A stretch of 64,000 nucleotides of DNA from Neobacillus mesonae (GTDB lineage: Bacteria; Bacillota; Bacilli; Bacillales; Cytobacillaceae). The stretch spans positions 478,646 to 542,645 of the forward strand of contig NZ_JAMBNQ010000001.1 of assembly GCF_023715155.1 (NCBI RefSeq). The letters are read 5' to 3'. This document shows positions 51,608 through 61,677 of the stretch, piece after piece. Position numbers and translations under genes: made by a program. The notes beneath the pieces were generated by a model. That model saw only the letters and a program-made list of their open reading frames with translations. It was not told where the DNA came from and did no database searches. Every line of letters begins with the position of its first letter. Position 1 is the first letter of the stretch.

Positions 51608-53212
51608 ATGGAAACAACTATTCTTGATCAATATAAAACGATAGTGATGATTTTAAATCAAAAAAATGAAATCGTTTTTGCTAATCAAGCCTTCTTAAGG
51701 AAAACAGGATATTCTCAAGAAGAACTAATTGGAATAAAAGCTGAAAACATCATCACCGGTTTCGATTTGATTTACGCAAATAAATTTGGTCAGACCTACA
51801 TCAAAACGAAGTGCGGCGATGAAACGCCGTATTGGGCAGAGGTAAGTGAATTTGATGACGGAAATCAAACAGGATTGATTTTGGCAGATATCAAAATGAG
51901 CGGTCTCGATCCGCTTACAAAGCTGCCCAACCGGTATTTATTCACCAGGCATTTGCAACGGGCAATTGATAAGGCAAAAGAAACGAATGCGCTGCTTGCG
52001 GTTTTGTATATGGATTTGGACCGCTTTAAATTTATCAATGATACGCTGGGCCATACATACGGAGATTTACTTCTGAAGCAGGTGTCAGAACGGCTGGAGA
52101 AAAGCTTGGGGTCGGGTAATATGGTTGCAAGAATGGGCGGGGACGAATTTGTTTTCTTAATTACAGATTTGCACCATGAAAAGGATGTGGATCAGCGGGC
52201 AGCTTCTGTTTTGAATGCATTTCAAGAATCTTTCCATCTGAAAGAAACGGAAATTTTTATTAATCCAAGCATTGGCATCAGTCTGTATCCCTATGATGGG
52301 GACGAAATGGAAACACTGATTACAAATGCTGACACGGCCATGTATCGTGCAAAGAAAAATGGGCATAGAAAAATTGAAAAAGCGAGTTTAGACATATCGG
52401 CTGGTTCATTTGAAAAATTAATGATTGAAAACAATTTATATAATGCTTTGGCAAACAATGAATTCGAGCTGCATTTTCAGCCGCAAATTAACCTAAAGAA
52501 AAAGAAAGTCATCGGAATGGAGGCGTTATTGAGGTGGAATCATCCTGATCTCGGCACGGTCCCGCCTGGTGAGTTTATCCCGATTGCTGAAGAGACCGGA
52601 TTAATTTTGCCGATTGGGGATTGGGTCATTGAAAACGCCTGTCGGAAAATTAGCGAATGGCTGGATGCTGGTATTGAAAATATCAAAGTGGCCGTGAATC
52701 TATCGGCCAAACAGTTTTTACAAAACGATTTAGCCGAAAATATTCAGCGGGTGTTAAAAGAATATAGTATCCCAGCCAGCTGCTTAGAGGTTGAAATCAC
52801 TGAAAGTATGATGATGTATGACATTGATTCGGCTACTAATATGCTAAACAAATTGAAAGAAATCGGTGTTCATATTTCTATTGATGATTTCGGCAAAGGA
52901 TATTCCTCTCTACAGTATTTGCAAAAGCTGCCATTAGATACATTGAAAATTGATCGTTCATTTATATTTGACATTGATACTAATCCAAGCAGCAAAGCAC
53001 TAACAAATGCCATTTCGAACCTGGCCCATGCACTTAATATGAAAGTCATTGCGGAGGGTGTAGAAACGGAAAAACAGTTAAAACAGGTAAAAACATTAAG
53101 ATGTGACAGTGTTCAAGGTTTTTATTACAGCAGGCCGCTTAGTTCGGAGGCAGCAGATCAATATTTAGTTCAATTCAAGGGTAGGGGAAAGATGGAGAAA
53201 TTAACATCATAA
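51608..53212 (+). CDS. PAS-GGDEF-EAL cyclic-di-GMP enzyme
   Basis: A 534-residue cytoplasmic protein. A PAS domain (about 1-100) is followed by a GGDEF domain with DPLTKLPNRYLF and an intact MGGDEF active site (about 178-183). An EAL domain follows with EALLRW, NLSAKQF, EITESMM and DDFGKGYSSLQYL intact. Both synthesis and breakdown of c-di-GMP are therefore possible; hybrids of this kind usually favour one. No RxxD inhibitory site precedes the GGDEF motif. There are no membrane segments. It lies beside another EAL gene and an MCP, which links it to motility control. Confidence 0.93.
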   Translation: METTILDQYKTIVMILNQKNEIVFANQAFLRKTGYSQEELIGIKAENIITGFDLIYANKFGQTYIKTKCGDETPYWAEVSEFDDGNQTGLILADIKMSGLDPLTKLPNRYLFTRHLQRAIDKAKETNALLAVLYMDLDRFKFINDTLGHTYGDLLLKQVSERLEKSLGSGNMVARMGGDEFVFLITDLHHEKDVDQRAASVLNAFQESFHLKETEIFINPSIGISLYPYDGDEMETLITNADTAMYRAKKNGHRKIEKASLDISAGSFEKLMIENNLYNALANNEFELHFQPQINLKKKKVIGMEALLRWNHPDLGTVPPGEFIPIAEETGLILPIGDWVIENACRKISEWLDAGIENIKVAVNLSAKQFLQNDLAENIQRVLKEYSIPASCLEVEITESMMMYDIDSATNMLNKLKEIGVHISIDDFGKGYSSLQYLQKLPLDTLKIDRSFIFDIDTNPSSKALTNAISNLAHALNMKVIAEGVETEKQLKQVKTLRCDSVQGFYYSRPLSSEAADQYLVQFKGRGKMEKLTS

Positions 53213-53369
53213 TCAAACTTTGATGTTTTTCGATGAAATTTGACTAACTGTGGAATAAATCACATTAAAAAACAGGCGAAAGTGCTAAAGTAAATAAAAA
53301 GAGATTGGTTTTGTCAAGTGACTCGAAGATGGATGTCAATGGAAACTATGGTTGAGGAAAGGAGAAAGA

Positions 53370-54101
53370 ATGATCACCACAAATGCCATTCACCAAATGA
53401 TTGATTTGGAAGAGTTTTCACATTATGGCCAAGGAATATACAGTACAGGAGCGTGGGATAAGGTCGGCATAGAGATATTACTGCGGTCAAAGCATGGCAA
53501 TCCTGAACAAATCTTTATGGAAGCCAAGTCGGTGAAAAGACTTTTCGAGCTGGAAATAAAATCGATTTTGAAATTACTTTATACATACATCCAAGTCACC
53601 ACTTCTAGAGAAAAATTATTCATAAATTTATTTCCTTCTACTATTATGCATCCGGATTTCCCATTATTTATGGGAAAGCTGGTGAAAAAACTCCCGCCAG
53701 ATTACAAAAATAAAATGATCTTTGAATTAATCGAGTCGGAAAAGGTGGAAAATATTGCATTATTAAAGAAAAGAATTAAATTGTTAAAGGATTACGGGTT
53801 CCAGATAGCCATTGATGATATTGGAAAAGGCTGGTCATCACTAAGTATGATCATTGAAATCCAGCCGGAATACATAAAACTAGATCGTTATTTTTCCAAC
53901 AATCTATCAAAATCTTCCTTAAAGCAAGAGATGATCAAATCATTATTAACCTATACCCAGGCAACAAATTCAAAAATCATTCTGGAAGGAATCGAAATCA
54001 ATGCCGATCTTGCCACTGCAAAATATTTAGGAATCCCTTTGTGTCAAGGATTTCTGTTAGATGAACCAAAGCCGATTTTACATGAATGGATTTTACAGTA
54101 A
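53370..54101 (+). CDS. degenerate EAL-domain protein
   Basis: A 243-residue single EAL-type domain. The active-site motifs are altered: EILLRS in place of EALLRW, and DDIGKGWSSLSMI in place of DDFGxGYSSL. FELIESEKVENI and KLDRYF remain. It may bind c-di-GMP without hydrolysing it, or may hydrolyse it weakly. The start is set by GGAAAGGAG before the ATG at 53370, seven codons inside the open frame. It follows the PAS-GGDEF-EAL gene by 160 bp and has its own terminator. Confidence 0.85.
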   Translation: MITTNAIHQMIDLEEFSHYGQGIYSTGAWDKVGIEILLRSKHGNPEQIFMEAKSVKRLFELEIKSILKLLYTYIQVTTSREKLFINLFPSTIMHPDFPLFMGKLVKKLPPDYKNKMIFELIESEKVENIALLKKRIKLLKDYGFQIAIDDIGKGWSSLSMIIEIQPEYIKLDRYFSNNLSKSSLKQEMIKSLLTYTQATNSKIILEGIEINADLATAKYLGIPLCQGFLLDEPKPILHEWILQ

Positions 54102-54125
54102 TTTTAAAAAGGTTTTGTCCAAAAG

Positions 54126-54151
54126 CTCCTAAAGATCCTTTGGGGGTTTTT
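54126..54151 (+). terminator. terminator after the EAL gene
   Basis: CTCCTAAAG pairs with CTTTGGGGG (two G-U pairs) around a three-base loop, followed by five T residues. Confidence 0.85.
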
Positions 54152-54183
54152 CTAGTTTAAGACTTATAAGTTTTGATTTAGAG

Positions 54184-54312
54184 AATTGTCCAGCTCTAGC
54201 GCCTAGCCCCTCGAGGTCAAATAACCTTCGACTCTAAAAGTCAAAAAACAGACTTTTAGAGTCGAAGAACATTTGCTTGTCGGGGCTAATCAAGGCGCTT
54301 GCGCATTTCTTA
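54184..54312. repeat. dispersed Bacillus intergenic repeat, copy 2
   Basis: The ends AATTGTCCAGC...GCGCCTAGCCCCTCGAGG and GTCGGGGCTAATCAAGGCGC pair with each other. An inner perfect 17-bp inverted repeat occupies 54226-54242 and 54251-54267. The same family occurs at 18200-18330, and this copy also ends close to the RBS of the next gene. Confidence 0.88.
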
Positions 54313-54331
54313 TATGGAGGGAGAAGATAAG

Positions 54332-56479
54332 GTGAGAACGTCAATGAGCAGCAAACTATGGGGAAGTTATATTTTCATTCTATTACTATTAGTGGTCATT
54401 TCAATCGTTTCCTATAAAAATTTAAATCATGAAAAAGAAAATGTCGCTTTTATTGGTAAAACACAGGTACCAAAGACGGAATTGATCGGAAACGTAAAAG
54501 AAGAATTCACCCGGATTCGTTTATATGTGGAGAAACATGCCTATGAGAAAAATCTGGATGAAAAAGAGAAAATGGCTCAGGTGGTCGACGGGGAAATTGC
54601 CAAGGTTAGAAAAAATATTAAATCCATAAACCAGCTTTGGCTGCCTGCGGAAAATAAAAAATTACTGGGAGAGTTCGACAAAAACTTTGAACAATATGCA
54701 GCGGCCCTGCCGGATCTTTATGATGTATCCAAAACAAACAATTATAATCAAGTGGAGCCGGAACTAAAAGATCTAGCACAACTTGGTGAAAAGACTGTTA
54801 TTTCTCTCAATGATTTTACAGAAAACGTCCATAAATATACTCATAATTCAATTGATGATGCTGAACAAAGTGCCGGCCAATCAACAAAAGAAATAGTAAT
54901 CATATCTGGGATTGCTCTTTTATTTGGCCTGTTGGCAGCATTTTTCATTACCAAAACCATCCGCCGTTCTGTTCATGAGGTGATCAAGAATGTTTCCGTC
55001 ACGACCACATCTGTGACCGAAATCAAAAAGTCAATTGATCGTACGGCGGGAAGTGCTAAAGAATTGGATACTTCCATGAATAAGGCGAATGATTCCATTA
55101 GTGAACTGGTTGCTTCCATCCAGCAGGTTGCGGGAAATACCAACTCCACGTCATCTAATGTAGATGAAGTATCCGCGGCGATTGAAGAAATGGGGGCATC
55201 GATTAATTTGGTAGCGGGAAGTTCAGTTGAACTTGCCGCTGCAGCCGAAGAAACATCTTCCGCGATTCAGGAAATGCTCGCATCTCTTGAACAGGTAGCA
55301 GGGAACACGGAGAATGTCGGAGCAGGTGTCGAGCAAATCTCGGCAGCGATTGAAGAAATGAGTAAGTCTATTAAAGGTGTGAGCGAGCGGTCTATTAGTT
55401 TGACTACCACTTCTGAACAAACGGCAGAAGCCATTGAGGAAATGCTTATATCCATCAAGCAGGTGGCTGATAGTTCACAAATTGCCAATGAATTGAGTAA
55501 CGCCGTTAAGAAAGATGCACTGGAAGGGGCAAATTCCTTAGAAGAAACGTTGAATGGAATGGAAGAAATATCTCAAGTCATTATGATGGCAAGCAATGTG
55601 ATGGAGGGTCTTGGCAAAAGTTCTGAAGAAATTGGCACCATTATTGAGGTCATTGATGATATTGCGGAACAGACCAATCTTTTGGCCTTAAATGCAGCCA
55701 TTGAAGCGGCGCGTGCTGGGGATCATGGAAAAGGATTTGCGGTAGTGGCAGAAGAAGTGCGTAAATTAGCGGAAAGGTCTGCAGCCGCAACAAAAGAAAT
55801 TGCTGGTCTTATAAAAGGCATACAAGGTGAAACGGTGGAAGCCATCACTTCAATTAAAGAAGGGGCTAATAAGGTGGAAATCGGCAATCAATTAGCCGGC
55901 AAAACCAATCTAGCGATAAAAAAAATTACCGAAGGCATTGCACAGGTAACCTATCAAATGAATCAAATTGCCGCAACTACTGAAGAACAGACCAAAAATA
56001 GTGAGTTTATTACAAAAGCTGTAGGAAATGTGAAAAAGCAGGCTTTGGAAATGAATCAGTCCACAAAAGAAGAGGCCATCACGGCAGAAGAAATCGTGAC
56101 TGGGATTATCCATATTAATGATCAGGTCCAGCAAATCAAACTTGCCACTGCCGAAGAAGTGGAAGGGGGACGTGCCATTGTTTCAGCGGTTGCAAATGTC
56201 ACCAGCCAATCGAATTCTGTTACGAATGCAACGAAAGAACAGTCGATAACAGCCGAGGAGATTGTACGTAATGTCAATACGATTAAGGAAAGTGTTCAAG
56301 AAATAGCAATTGCGGCCAGTGATCAAGCAAAATATGGAGAAGAAATAGCTATGGAAGCACAAAATGTTTTAAGTCAAACAGAAAGCCTCTATACTGATAT
56401 TGAAACCGAAACGAAGGAAGCCGATGAAGTGGCACAGGCTATTTTAGAGGTAAATGGACAGGTTGAGAAATTAAAATAA
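54332..56479 (+). CDS. methyl-accepting chemotaxis protein, paralogue of 27461-29626
   Basis: A 715-residue receptor with membrane segments near 10-30 and 185-208 around a four-helix sensor. A long coiled coil ([18 protein letters not shown] and related heptads) and the tip [34 protein letters not shown] follow. It aligns throughout with the first MCP, including the motif RLYxxKHAYEKN in the sensor, so the two are recent paralogues. GGAGGG fits the GTG at 54332, 11 codons inside the open frame. The upstream dispersed repeat replaces any obvious promoter. Confidence 0.93.
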   Translation: MRTSMSSKLWGSYIFILLLLVVISIVSYKNLNHEKENVAFIGKTQVPKTELIGNVKEEFTRIRLYVEKHAYEKNLDEKEKMAQVVDGEIAKVRKNIKSINQLWLPAENKKLLGEFDKNFEQYAAALPDLYDVSKTNNYNQVEPELKDLAQLGEKTVISLNDFTENVHKYTHNSIDDAEQSAGQSTKEIVIISGIALLFGLLAAFFITKTIRRSVHEVIKNVSVTTTSVTEIKKSIDRTAGSAKELDTSMNKANDSISELVASIQQVAGNTNSTSSNVDEVSAAIEEMGASINLVAGSSVELAAAAEETSSAIQEMLASLEQVAGNTENVGAGVEQISAAIEEMSKSIKGVSERSISLTTTSEQTAEAIEEMLISIKQVADSSQIANELSNAVKKDALEGANSLEETLNGMEEISQVIMMASNVMEGLGKSSEEIGTIIEVIDDIAEQTNLLALNAAIEAARAGDHGKGFAVVAEEVRKLAERSAAATKEIAGLIKGIQGETVEAITSIKEGANKVEIGNQLAGKTNLAIKKITEGIAQVTYQMNQIAATTEEQTKNSEFITKAVGNVKKQALEMNQSTKEEAITAEEIVTGIIHINDQVQQIKLATAEEVEGGRAIVSAVANVTSQSNSVTNATKEQSITAEEIVRNVNTIKESVQEIAIAASDQAKYGEEIAMEAQNVLSQTESLYTDIETETKEADEVAQAILEVNGQVEKLK

Positions 56480-56493
56480 ATGGTTTTATTTTC

Positions 56494-56521
56494 TAAACCA
56501 TTCCCCCATTTTTCCGATAAT
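56494..56521 (+). promoter_or_regulatory. SigD promoter for flaG
   Basis: TAAA at 56494 and CCGATAAT at 56514 are 16 bp apart, with the flaG RBS 15 bp downstream. This is the clearest SigD match in the window. Confidence 0.75.
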
Positions 56522-56550
56522 ATATACAACGAATACGAGGGGGAATGGAA

Positions 56551-56898
56551 ATGCTGGAGAAGGTAACCAACCAAACGCCATCACCGGATTTTCAAGTGAA
56601 ACAAGTAGACCCGGTGCCAAAAGTAAAAGAAATAACAGCGGAAAAGCAGGATGAACCAAAGCAGCAGGAATTATCTAAGGAAAAGACGGAAAAAGTCATT
56701 GAAAGTATGAATGACTTTTTGAAAGAATCGAATACACATTTAAAATTTCAGTTTCATGATGGTTTGCAAAAATATTATGTATCGATAGTGGATGATACAA
56801 CCAATGAAGTCATTAAAGAAATTCCGCCAAAGAAACTTCTGGATATGTACGCAGCGATGACAGATTATCTTGGCTTATTAGTAGATAAAAAGGCATAA
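56551..56898 (+). CDS. flaG: flagellar protein FlaG
   Basis: A 115-residue protein with a disordered, charged N-terminal half and the FlaG core LKFQFHDGLQKYYVSIVDDTTNEVIKEIPPKKLLDMYAAM (about 68-107). FlaG (YvyC) influences filament length and normally sits between hag and fliD. Here it is 8 kb after flagellin 2, behind its own SigD promoter. GAGGGGG fits the ATG at 56551 better than the one at 56545. The next gene follows after 15 bases. Confidence 0.9.
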   Translation: MLEKVTNQTPSPDFQVKQVDPVPKVKEITAEKQDEPKQQELSKEKTEKVIESMNDFLKESNTHLKFQFHDGLQKYYVSIVDDTTNEVIKEIPPKKLLDMYAAMTDYLGLLVDKKA

Positions 56899-56913
56899 GA
56901 ATAGAGTGATAGA

Positions 56914-57489
56914 ATGCAGCTTCCTCAAATCCGATTACATCAAACCTATGCACAGATAGGACTGCGGACCATTCAGCCAGTGCAGGAAATTCATCAGCAG
57001 CCTGCGGACTTATCAATTAAACAAATTCCGGCGGAGATGACAGTAGATCGAAAGCCAGCTCAACTGGAGATTGATCAGGATGAAGCATGGAATCAGCTGG
57101 GATATAAAAGTCTTCCGGTCTTAACTCAAGACTTCGTTGATTATTCTAAACAGATAGGACTTGAGGCAATTGGTGAAATTGCCGAAGAAGGGAACCAGCT
57201 TGGCGCAATCGAGAATAAATCAGATGCATTTGCGGAAATAGCCGCCCAAAAGGGAAACCCTCCACCAGCTGATTTTAATATTACCTATATCCCAAGTTAT
57301 GGATCTGTTAAAATTCATTTCAAACCGACAGAAGTGCATATTAACTGGAAACAGGGCGGAGCTGAAATTGATTCCAAAATTAATAAACCGATTCATCAGT
57401 ATCAACCAGGCAGGACCGAAGTCTATCTCCGCCAAAAACAGCAGCTGGAGATTGATTTCGTCGGACTACATATTAATCAGCAAACATAA
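56914..57489 (+). CDS. yviE: YviE-like flagellar-locus protein (DUF6470)
   Basis: A 191-residue protein with the repeated polar strands of the YviE family. It starts MQLPQIRLHQTYAQIGLRT, with the early motif QQPADLSIKQ and the late motif GSVKIHFKPTEVHINWKQG. In B. subtilis yviE lies between flgL and fliW; here it follows flaG and neither neighbour is present. The function is unknown, though the conserved location suggests filament assembly or its control. A terminator follows. Confidence 0.85.
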   Translation: MQLPQIRLHQTYAQIGLRTIQPVQEIHQQPADLSIKQIPAEMTVDRKPAQLEIDQDEAWNQLGYKSLPVLTQDFVDYSKQIGLEAIGEIAEEGNQLGAIENKSDAFAEIAAQKGNPPPADFNITYIPSYGSVKIHFKPTEVHINWKQGGAEIDSKINKPIHQYQPGRTEVYLRQKQQLEIDFVGLHINQQT

Positions 57490-57503
57490 AGTGAAACTTC
57501 AAC

Positions 57504-57531
57504 CAGCGGGGGGTCCATCCCCCGCTTTTCT
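57504..57531 (+). terminator. terminator after yviE
   Basis: AGCGGGGG pairs with CCCCCGCT around a short loop and is followed by TTTCTTCT. Confidence 0.88.
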
Positions 57532-57549
57532 TCTATATAAAAACTAACT

Positions 57550-57939
57550 TTAGACAAGCAGCCCCAAAACTACTTCTGAAAGTCTGTGTCTAATAACCAA
57601 TTGTGTTTTTCTTACTCTTTCATCTGCTCCAATAAGATCTTCACTCTGAATTTCCCACGATAATTTTGTTTCCATTTCCAGCCTTTTTACTTCCTTCTCT
57701 ATCCAATGCTGGCACTTAGTATAGGTTCGTAGTGTGATATCTTCATTTTGAAATTCTTCAGGAAGCTGATAATGCAAATTACTTAGCCATTTTTGAAAAT
57801 CTTGCTCACCGTATTCTTTTATTCTGTTATTTAGCTTATCGGTAATATCTTTAATAAACTCTTGATGGAAATTTCCTTTATTCATCTCCAATTCAATATT
57901 CTTTAGTGTTAGTATCTCTAATTTGTTTTTATAAAACAT
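57550..57939 (-). CDS. unknown helical protein
   Basis: A 129-residue charged, helical protein beginning MFYKNKLEILTLKNIELEMN, with CQHWIEKEVKRLEMETKLSWEI in the middle. The ATG at 57939 follows GAGGTGG; an upstream in-frame ATG at 57978 has no such site. It is the only minus-strand gene among the flagellar genes here. I do not recognise it. The 360 bp between it and the flgM promoter hold no other gene that I can see. Confidence 0.55.
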   Translation of the reverse strand: MFYKNKLEILTLKNIELEMNKGNFHQEFIKDITDKLNNRIKEYGEQDFQKWLSNLHYQLPEEFQNEDITLRTYTKCQHWIEKEVKRLEMETKLSWEIQSEDLIGADERVRKTQLVIRHRLSEVVLGLLV

Positions 57940-58342
57940 CCTACGCCACCTCACAAACATACGAATTTTTCCATTCAAAGACCCGTTTGAAAAATGGATA
58001 AGTTCAAATAATTTCCCTTATTTTACCACAACAGCGAATTACAAATGGAAAAGTAATAGAAACACATGAAAAACGGCAGATGGAATGACATTCATGTTGA
58101 CAGGTGTTTTTGGAGTACCATAATTAGTGTCTATGGAAAATAACTATGCCATTTTATTGGTCTTATACAAATATGTGTTTTGATTAAAAGTAAAACATCC
58201 TATATCAATTTACAGGACCTTTTAAAGAAATCTACACTGTTTTTTATTATCAAAATTTATAATGAAAACCCTGCTCTTTTTTGATAAAATAAAAGTAACA
58301 TAATGGACGAACAATCAAAATGATTTTTATCGCTGTCAAAAC

Positions 58343-58370
58343 TAAACTATATCTATTTTGTGACGATAAT
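58343..58370 (+). promoter_or_regulatory. candidate SigD promoter for flgM
   Basis: TAAA at 58343 and GACGATAAT at 58362 are 15 bp apart, 30 bp before the flgM start. A SigD promoter at flgM would give the usual SigD-FlgM feedback. Confidence 0.65.
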
Positions 58371-58397
58371 AATAAGTAAGGAACAGGGGGGACTTTT

Positions 58398-58679
58398 ATG
58401 CGGATCAATGATACAAATTATGGATTATATTCTTACCAAAAACAACAGAATCGGTCTAATCATATACAAACAAAACGGGCGGAAAAAACATCATCTTCAG
58501 CCAGTGTAGAAATATCATCGCGCGGCCGGGAAATTTCACAGGCCATGATGTCAGGTCAAACGGGTCGTCAAGCACGTGTTCAGGAATTAAAACAGCAGAT
58601 TGCGGATGGCACTTATCAGGTAGACAGCAATAAAGTTGCCGACAAATTGTTTGATTTTTGGAAAGGGATCTCTAAGTAG
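58398..58679 (+). CDS. flgM: anti-sigma-D factor FlgM
   Basis: A 93-residue protein that binds SigD and holds back late flagellar genes until the hook-basal body is complete. The N-terminal half is disordered and polar (NDTNYGLYSYQKQQNR). The C-terminal binding helices contain VEISSRGREISQAM and ADGTYQVDSNKVADKLFDFW. Length is normal. GGGGGGA is the RBS. It heads the flgM-flgN-flgK-flgL operon as in B. subtilis. Confidence 0.95.
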   Translation: MRINDTNYGLYSYQKQQNRSNHIQTKRAEKTSSSASVEISSRGREISQAMMSGQTGRQARVQELKQQIADGTYQVDSNKVADKLFDFWKGISK

Positions 58680-58690
58680 GAGACGAGGAT

Positions 58691-59176
58691 ATGAAATTGA
58701 TAGAAAAAGTGATTCAAACATTAGAGTCTATGATTGCCGCGCATTCTAAAGCGCTCGACCTTGCCGAAGAGAAGCGGCATATTCTTGTTGAAGGAAATAT
58801 TCAAGGTCTCGAACGTTTGATTCATCTTGAAACAAACTGTGCGGATGAAATTCAAAAGCTTGAAGAACAAAGAAGTCATCAGGTTCAAGCCTGTATGATG
58901 CAGCATGGATATACAGGGAGTTCCTATACACTGGAGGAATTGATTGGACTGCTGCATGATACTGTGATGAAAAATAAGTTGAATAGTTTAGCGAAACAAC
59001 TCAGAACACAAATTCAAGAGATTGCGGGATTAAATGAAAGCAACCAGCAATTGATACAAGCATCACTGTCCTATATTCAATATTCAATGGGGCTGTTCGT
59101 GCAAAGAGAACCGGTCATCGGCTATGGACCGAATTCGGCAAAGCGTTATGCTAATCTATTAGATGCGAAAATATAA
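58691..59176 (+). CDS. flgN: flagellar export chaperone FlgN
   Basis: A 161-residue, almost fully helical protein (LIEKVIQTLESMIAAHSKAL at the start; the final Gly/Pro/Tyr segment is typical). FlgN escorts FlgK and FlgL to the export gate. It lies between flgM and flgK with 11- and 15-base gaps. The B. subtilis counterpart is YvyG/FlgN. Confidence 0.92.
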   Translation: MKLIEKVIQTLESMIAAHSKALDLAEEKRHILVEGNIQGLERLIHLETNCADEIQKLEEQRSHQVQACMMQHGYTGSSYTLEELIGLLHDTVMKNKLNSLAKQLRTQIQEIAGLNESNQQLIQASLSYIQYSMGLFVQREPVIGYGPNSAKRYANLLDAKI

Positions 59177-59191
59177 AAAGCAGGGGATACT

Positions 59192-60649
59192 ATGACATCA
59201 ACCTTTCATGGGATAGAGGTCGGTAAAAGAGCACTATTTGCCCAGCAGACAGCTCTTTCTACCACCGGACAAAATATTGCAAATGCCAATACAGCAGGCT
59301 ATACACGGCAGCGGGCAAATATGCAGGCAACCAACCCTATATCAAACCCGGGAATGTCATCATTTCAATTAGGCACTGGTGTGGACGTCAACAAAATTGA
59401 ACGGCTGAGAGAAGATTACCTGGATGTTCAATACCGCGGCGAAAATAAAAATATCGGATACTGGGAAGCAAAAAGTGATACGTTGAGTAAGGTAGAAGAA
59501 CTGATGAATGAACCTTCCGATAATGGCTTGGCCCATGTGATGGATGAGTTCTGGGCAGGATGGGATGACCTTTCCAAAAATCCTGACAGTGCCTCTGCTC
59601 GGGCAGTAGTGAGACAAAAAGGAATCGCTGTTGCTGAAACGTTTAATTATATGGCAGATTCTTTAAATCAAGTTCAGGATGACCTAAAGCTTGTCATTCA
59701 GACAAAGCAAAATGAAGTAAATTCAATAGGATCACAAATTTCCAGTTTGAATGCGCAAATTTCCCGACTTGTGGCTAATAATTATGAACCTAATGATTTA
59801 TATGACCAGCGGGACTTGCTGGTTGACCAGTTATCGAAAATCGTCAATGTCAATGTTTCTCCATCGGGAAACGGCATGATCGATGTATCGGCTGCGGGCG
59901 AATCACTAGTTTCAGGAATAAAGGCAGAATCGTTAAATGTAAGTTTTGGTAAAAACGGGGATTCGGAGTTTGTTTCTGGTGTGACCATTAATGGAAAACA
60001 GATTCAATTACAATCAGGAGAATTATTAGGAAGAATAGAGTCATTCGGTACAACGGATGGCGGGACCATTCCAGACATAAAGGAAAAACTTGACCTTTTG
60101 GCTAAAAATTTTGCAGAACAGGTCAACCAAGTTCATAAAGAAGGTTTTTACATAAAAAATAACAATGGAACCATTGAAATGGATTCGGCTGCAAATATTT
60201 CATTTTTCTCAGGAACCAATGCGAAAGACCTTGCCGTCAGTTCAGACATTTTGGGGTCGCTTGATTTGATTGCTGCAGCAAAAGAAGAAGCAGGCAGCAA
60301 TAGTTCTTCATCAGGCAACGGTCAAAATGCCCAAGCGATTGCAAATATCAAATCAGATGGAAACGTGTCATTTAATGGCACCACTTCCACATTGAGTGAT
60401 TATTATCGCAATATCATTGGTCAGGTTGGGATTGATTCACAGGAAGCGCAGAGAATGCAAAGTAATTCTGAGGTAATCATCAACCAGGTGGAAAACCGCC
60501 GCCAATCGATTTCCGGTGTTTCCTTAGATGAAGAAATGGCTAATATGATTAAATACCAACAGGCCTATAATGCTGCTGCAAGAATGGTTACCACAATGGA
60601 CCAATGTTTGGATAAAGTGATTAACGGCATGGGCCGGGTAGGATTGTAG
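59192..60649 (+). CDS. flgK: hook-associated protein 1 FlgK
   Basis: A 485-residue junction protein between hook and filament. The N-terminal signature is FHGIEVGKRALFAQQTALSTTGQNIANANTAGYTRQRANM. The C-terminal one is VSLDEEMANMIKYQQAYNAAARMVTTMDQCLDKVI. A long coiled region (about 90-190) and a central domain of normal size lie between. Expressed with FlgN and FlgL. Confidence 0.96.
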   Translation: MTSTFHGIEVGKRALFAQQTALSTTGQNIANANTAGYTRQRANMQATNPISNPGMSSFQLGTGVDVNKIERLREDYLDVQYRGENKNIGYWEAKSDTLSKVEELMNEPSDNGLAHVMDEFWAGWDDLSKNPDSASARAVVRQKGIAVAETFNYMADSLNQVQDDLKLVIQTKQNEVNSIGSQISSLNAQISRLVANNYEPNDLYDQRDLLVDQLSKIVNVNVSPSGNGMIDVSAAGESLVSGIKAESLNVSFGKNGDSEFVSGVTINGKQIQLQSGELLGRIESFGTTDGGTIPDIKEKLDLLAKNFAEQVNQVHKEGFYIKNNNGTIEMDSAANISFFSGTNAKDLAVSSDILGSLDLIAAAKEEAGSNSSSSGNGQNAQAIANIKSDGNVSFNGTTSTLSDYYRNIIGQVGIDSQEAQRMQSNSEVIINQVENRRQSISGVSLDEEMANMIKYQQAYNAAARMVTTMDQCLDKVINGMGRVGL

Positions 60650-60659
60650 GTGATTTAAA

Positions 60660-61568
60660 ATGAGTAATCGTGTCACACAAAGTATGTTAAACCAAAACTT
60701 CCTGTTTAATTTAAATAAAAGCAATAAAGCTATGGAGAATTATCAAAATCAATTTTCTTCAGGGAAAAAGATTAATAAGCCTTCAGATGATCCGGTAATA
60801 GCTGTGCGCAGTATGTATTACCGCTCATCCTTAAATGAAATCGGGCAGTTTAAAAAAAATGCGGATGACGGCATGTCCTGGATGACAGCCACTGATGAGG
60901 CTTTAGATGAAGTGACTTCTGTTCTGCAGCGTGTCAGGGAGCTTACTGTTGAAGGGTTAAACGGGACGAATGACGAGAGTTCACGTTCAGCTATTGCAGC
61001 GGAAATTGATCAGCTGAAAGAGCATTTAGGGGAAATCTCGAATACTCAGATGGCTGGGCGATATCTTTTTGCTGGAACAGACGTAAAGAATCCTCCATAC
61101 CGGACAGATCCTGCTGCTGCAAATTCAACGAAGGCATTTAGAAACAATAATAATGAAAAACTTGAACTTCAGGTAGGGCAGAATAATCAGGTACAAATAA
61201 ATGTACTAGGCAAAAATGTTTTTAATAATGATGGCAATGGCGGCATCTTTAAAGTGCTGTCAGATATTGCGGCCGATTTTAATTCGCAAAGCCCGACTTC
61301 TGACAATCATTTGGACAAGCTGGACGCCCAGTTGGACAATCTCCTAAAGGAACGTTCCGAATTAGGTGCCCGTATGAACCGGATGGAATTAAGCATGTCG
61401 CGTATTGACGGACTGGAGCTTTCCACCACAACCATGTTGTCGAATGAAGAGGATGCGGATTTATCAAAGGTCATTATTGATCTAAAAGAACAAGAAAATG
61501 TACAGCGGGCCGCATTATCGGTGGGAGCTAGAATTATCCAGCCTTCATTAGTCGACTTCTTACGTTAA
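60660..61568 (+). CDS. flgL: hook-associated protein 3 FlgL
   Basis: A 302-residue flagellin-like junction protein. The N-terminus RVTQSMLNQNFLFNLNKSNKAMENYQNQFSSGKKINKPSDDP and the D1 region VLQRVRELTVEGLNGTNDESSR are typical. The C-terminal helix ends LIIQPSLVDFLR-like. It starts 10 bases after flgK. In B. subtilis yviE-fliW-csrA-hag follow directly; here the order is broken and a repeat element follows. Confidence 0.95.
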   Translation: MSNRVTQSMLNQNFLFNLNKSNKAMENYQNQFSSGKKINKPSDDPVIAVRSMYYRSSLNEIGQFKKNADDGMSWMTATDEALDEVTSVLQRVRELTVEGLNGTNDESSRSAIAAEIDQLKEHLGEISNTQMAGRYLFAGTDVKNPPYRTDPAAANSTKAFRNNNNEKLELQVGQNNQVQINVLGKNVFNNDGNGGIFKVLSDIAADFNSQSPTSDNHLDKLDAQLDNLLKERSELGARMNRMELSMSRIDGLELSTTTMLSNEEDADLSKVIIDLKEQENVQRAALSVGARIIQPSLVDFLR

Positions 61569-61677
61569 TAGTTGAAAACTAAGCAGATGACCTAGATGTT
61601 TATCATTAAAATGGATTTTACTGTCTAACTTATTCATCTTTGGACTGCATGAAACGTGTAGTTCATTTTTTATAGAC